From positions 1 to 51,536 of the forward strand of contig JADCGX010000048.1 of NCBI GenBank assembly GCA_020248785.1: a stretch of DNA of 51,536 nt. The letters run 5' to 3'. This document shows, piece after piece, positions 49,189 through 51,536 of this stretch. The notes under the pieces are model-generated. The model was not told where the DNA came from and searched no databases. It saw only the letters and a program-made list of their open reading frames with translations. Source of the stretch: Burkholderiales bacterium. GTDB lineage: Bacteria > Pseudomonadota > Gammaproteobacteria > Burkholderiales > Burkholderiaceae_F. The translations under genes were made by a program, and so were the position numbers. Within the stretch, counting starts at the first letter, position 1, and every line of letters starts with the position of its first letter.

Positions 49189-50175
49189 TCATTGCTCCAG
49201 CTTGATCCCTTGCTTCTTGACCAAGTCGATCATCTTGTCGCGCTCGGCGATGATCTGGGCGCGGAACTGCTCGGGCGTGTTGCCGACGGGCTCGGCGGCC
49301 TGCTGGCGCAGGCGATCGCGCACGGCGGGTGAGTTCACCGCCTTGACCGCGGCCTCGTTCAGGCGGCGGATGATGTCGGACGGCGTGCCGGCGGGCGCCA
49401 CCAGGCCGTACCAGACTTGGTCGTTGACCGGCGCCATGTTCAGTTCGGCCAGTGTGGGCACGTTCGGCAACGCGGCCACGCGCTTGGGCGCGGCCACCGC
49501 GAGCGCGCGCAGCTTGCCTGACTGCACGTGCGGCAGCGACGACGGAATGTTGTCGAACAGGATCTCGACCTGGCCGGCCAGCACGTCGTTCAGTGCCGGG
49601 CCGGCGCCGCGATATGGAATGTGGACGATGAAGGTGCCGCTGGTTGCCTTGAACAGCTCGCCCATCATGTGACCGATGCCGCAGGTGCCTGAGGACGCGT
49701 ACGACAACTTGCCCGGGTTGGCCTTCAGGAGCTTGACGAAGTCCGCCATGTTCTGGGCCTGGATCTTTCCGGGGTTCACCACGATGATATTCGGCACCGC
49801 CGCCAGGTTGGTGATCGTGGCGAAGTCATCTGGGGAGCGGTAGGGCAGCTTCGGATTGCAGGCTGGATTGACCGCCTTGGTCGACACGGTCGCCACCCCG
49901 ATCGTGTAGCCATCGGGCGCGGCCTTGGCTACTTCGGTCGCACCGATCGCTCCGCCGCCGCCGCCGCGGTTCTCGACGACCACCGGCTGCCCGAGGTTCT
50001 TCCCGAATTCATCCGAAACCATGCGGGCGATGATGTCGGTGGTGCCGCCTGCCGGAAACGGCACGATCAGGCGGATCGGCTTGTTGGGATAGGCCTGGGC
50101 CGAGGCGACCAGCGGCAAGGCCGCGCAGGCGGCGAGCAGCGTGGCGCCCAGCAGGCGCGGGAAGAGGGGCTTCAT
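49189..50175 (-). CDS. Bug-family tripartite tricarboxylate transporter substrate-binding protein
   Basis: The 328-residue protein has a signal peptide ending VASAQA (about residue 28). The TctC/Bug signature follows: YPNKPIRLIVPFPAGGTTDIIARM, VVVENRGGGGGAIG, APDGYTIGV, IPYRGAGPALNDVLAGQVEILFDN, LRALAVA and GLVAPAGTP. Bug proteins bind carboxylates, amino acids or similar ligands in the periplasm and are greatly expanded in Burkholderiales, often as orphans without TctAB. This one is an orphan here. The start ATG 50175 has a strong AAGGAGA Shine-Dalgarno. The ligand cannot be deduced. Confidence 0.94.
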   Translation of the reverse strand: MKPLFPRLLGATLLAACAALPLVASAQAYPNKPIRLIVPFPAGGTTDIIARMVSDEFGKNLGQPVVVENRGGGGGAIGATEVAKAAPDGYTIGVATVSTKAVNPACNPKLPYRSPDDFATITNLAAVPNIIVVNPGKIQAQNMADFVKLLKANPGKLSYASSGTCGIGHMMGELFKATSGTFIVHIPYRGAGPALNDVLAGQVEILFDNIPSSLPHVQSGKLRALAVAAPKRVAALPNVPTLAELNMAPVNDQVWYGLVAPAGTPSDIIRRLNEAAVKAVNSPAVRDRLRQQAAEPVGNTPEQFRAQIIAERDKMIDLVKKQGIKLEQ

Positions 50176-50345
50176 GCAGATCTCCTTGGAGTGGCGTCAG
50201 GCCTCTACGGCGCGCACCCGAATGTGAGCTGCGGGCCCGATCGGCAGGCAGGCTATCACGCAAGGCACAGCGCCGCACTCACGGCAGACCACTAATGGCA
50301 GACCACTACCGGCGAGCCGGTCGCGGGCGCTACCCGGCGGGGACG

Positions 50346-51248
50346 TCAGCGCACCAGCAGCAACGGCGTATCGCAGGTGGCGGCCACCCGCGTCGCGACC
50401 GAGCCCAGCACCGCCTGCTTGAACGCACCGTAGCCATGCGAGCCCAGCACCAGCAGGTCGAGCTTGTTTTTCTTGGCGTAGGCCGCGATCTCGTCGCCTG
50501 CGTTACCGATCAGTGCGATGGCCTGCATCGCAACGCCTTCCTTCGCGAAGAGCTTGCGCATCGGGTCGACGGCGGTGGCGAATGCCTTGTCCTGCATCGC
50601 CTTGATTTCCTCCGGGCGCATGGCCGGCAGGGCGATGCCCGCCATGTCGGGCATCACGGCGCCGGCAAAGTCGGGCACGACATGCAGCAGCGTCAACTGC
50701 GGCTGCGCGCCCAAGAGATCGCGGTGCTTCAGGACGTACTTCACCGCGGCCTTGCCGAACTTCGAGCCATCCACCGCGATGCCGACCTTCAGCGAGTCGG
50801 CCGGAGCGGCCTTGTGGCCGGCGCGCTCGCGCAGCACGAGCAAGGGCGTGGTCGTGCGGGCCAGCACGCCATTGGTGACCGAGCCGAGGATCAGTCCCGC
50901 AAAAGCACCGTGACCATGCGAGCCCATGACCACGAGGTCGGGGGCCGACTTCTCCGCCACGGCGGCAATCTCCTCGGCGGCGTGGCCCACACGCACAAGC
51001 GGCTTGGCTTCGACTCCAGCCTTCTTCAGCGCGGCCAGCGCTGGCTTCATGGCCTTGGCCGACTCGTCGTCATAGTACGAGCGCACCACGTCCTTGCCCA
51101 CCACGCGGGCTGCCCGCGCTGGCACTGGCTGCTGCACATTCAGCACCTCGATGTCCGCGTTGGCGCCGATCAACCTGTTGCGTGAGGCGAGGAATCTGAT
51201 GGCGGACTGGCTGTGCGTGCTGCCGTCGACAGGGACGAGGATTTTCAT
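50346..51248 (-). CDS. Tandem-domain universal stress protein (UspA family)
   Basis: The 300-residue protein contains two Usp domains. The first starts MKILVPVDGSTHSQSAIRFL and ends with VMGSHGHGAFAGLILGSVTNGVL; the second starts KVGIAVDGSKFGKAAVKYVL and ends with VLGSHGYGAFKQAVLGSVATRVA. Both keep the ATP-binding G-x2-G-x9-G-S/T loop, so both halves may bind ATP. Such E. coli UspE-like tandem proteins act in stress tolerance in the cytoplasm. ATG 51248 follows AAGGAGC; the longer frame to 51362 is promoter region. The gene is alone. Confidence 0.92.
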   Translation of the reverse strand: MKILVPVDGSTHSQSAIRFLASRNRLIGANADIEVLNVQQPVPARAARVVGKDVVRSYYDDESAKAMKPALAALKKAGVEAKPLVRVGHAAEEIAAVAEKSAPDLVVMGSHGHGAFAGLILGSVTNGVLARTTTPLLVLRERAGHKAAPADSLKVGIAVDGSKFGKAAVKYVLKHRDLLGAQPQLTLLHVVPDFAGAVMPDMAGIALPAMRPEEIKAMQDKAFATAVDPMRKLFAKEGVAMQAIALIGNAGDEIAAYAKKNKLDLLVLGSHGYGAFKQAVLGSVATRVAATCDTPLLLVR

Positions 51249-51390
51249 CGGTGCTCCTTGCTGGATGCTCTTTGGATTAGAGTGTACGAGCACCCAGGGG
51301 CGCTCCGCTTGCGCTGCGCCAGCACGGGGCCGGAAAAGCAGAGGGCGCCCGCAGGCGTCCAATTGTCGAGCCGGTCGAGCCGGTCGCCGC

Positions 51391-51536
51391 GCTAACAGTC
51401 TGTTGAATTTCGCTGCTCTTTTTCAGGAAGAGCGCGGCGGGGTGTCGAAATTTTGCGCAGGAGCGATGGTTTGGCGGTATTCGGGTCTATCGGAGCGTTG
51501 TTCGATGGTGTTTGAAGGGTTTGGCGGGGTCTTGCG
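51391..51536. other. Window edge with hairpin, possible insertion sequence end
   Basis: The region starts near GCTAACAGTCTGTTGAATTT and carries a hairpin GCTCTT (51415-51420) / AAGAGC (51428-51433). It has lower GC, and its T/G-rich downstream sequence (TTTGGCGGTATTCGGG, TTTGAAGGGTTTGGCGG) is unlike the coding DNA to its left. The CAGTCTGTTGAA string is like the termini of some IS1182/IS5-type elements. The sequence ends before any transposase frame appears, so this is only a hint. Confidence 0.25.

Noticed and set aside
1-51536. tRNA, rRNA or riboswitch genes
   Set aside because: I looked in all intergenic regions over about 100 bp and saw no cloverleaf, CCA end or recognised riboswitch core. 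A covariance search (tRNAscan-SE, Rfam) would be needed to be certain.

Overview
The window is a high-GC chromosomal segment, most likely from a Burkholderiales-type betaproteobacterium. The clues are a Bug-family periplasmic binding protein, the fmdB - DUF502 - aspS - nudB - ybhP/clsB gene order, an LHR-type DNA ligase/exonuclease pair, and the codon use. I found no rRNA, tRNA or CRISPR array.

Layout. 1-1101 is a transposon graveyard: a 5'-truncated REP-associated (Y1) transposase, a 176-bp non-autonomous element, an IS110 transposase fragment and a 100-bp palindromic repeat. 1102-7466 holds a dimethylglycine/sarcosine dehydrogenase-like flavoprotein, an EF-G-like GTPase, a DUF3291 protein, and a trxC gene split by a second copy of the 176-bp element. 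7654-14692 is mostly minus strand: a Rossmann protein, an aldehyde dehydrogenase, a DUF4275-like protein, a PuuD-like glutamine amidotransferase, an iron alcohol dehydrogenase and a Bcr/CflA exporter, with a divergent GNAT acetyltransferase. 14750-18084 holds a small surface-antigen-like protein and a CFA-synthase-like methyltransferase plus FAD oxidoreductase pair. That pair resembles the TmsB/TmsA enzymes that make 10-methyl branched fatty acids.

18118-28447 is the most interesting part: a five-gene minus-strand operon with almost no intergenic space. In transcription order it encodes an SNF2 helicase, a DUF262-DUF1524 (GmrSD-like) protein, a type III Mod methyltransferase, a DUF1016 PD-(D/E)XK nuclease and a type III Res helicase-nuclease. 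It looks like a composite anti-phage system combining type III and type IV restriction modules with a third nuclease and a second translocase. The middle of mod, the expected target recognition domain, is about 50% GC in a GC-rich gene, which suggests the specificity domain was exchanged.

28619-31632 has a PuuA-like glutamine synthetase homologue and a family 5 solute-binding protein. With the PuuD-like amidotransferase and aldehyde dehydrogenase at 8-11 kb they would make a gamma-glutamylated polyamine or amine pathway in two separated blocks. 31936-42103 is a plus-strand housekeeping run: fmdB, DUF502, aspS, an M61-like peptidase, nudB, two START/SRPBCC paralogues, a lipoprotein, an EEP-family phosphodiesterase/nuclease and clsB. 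A second type of short inverted-repeat element abuts the clsB stop codon. 42401-51248 holds MipA/OmpV, a glycine-rich-domain protein, the DNA end-processing exonuclease and ATP-dependent ligase with a DinB-like gene between them, an EF-hand protein, a small hypothetical protein, a Bug-type binding protein and a tandem universal stress protein. The last 140 bases may enter another insertion sequence, but this is uncertain.
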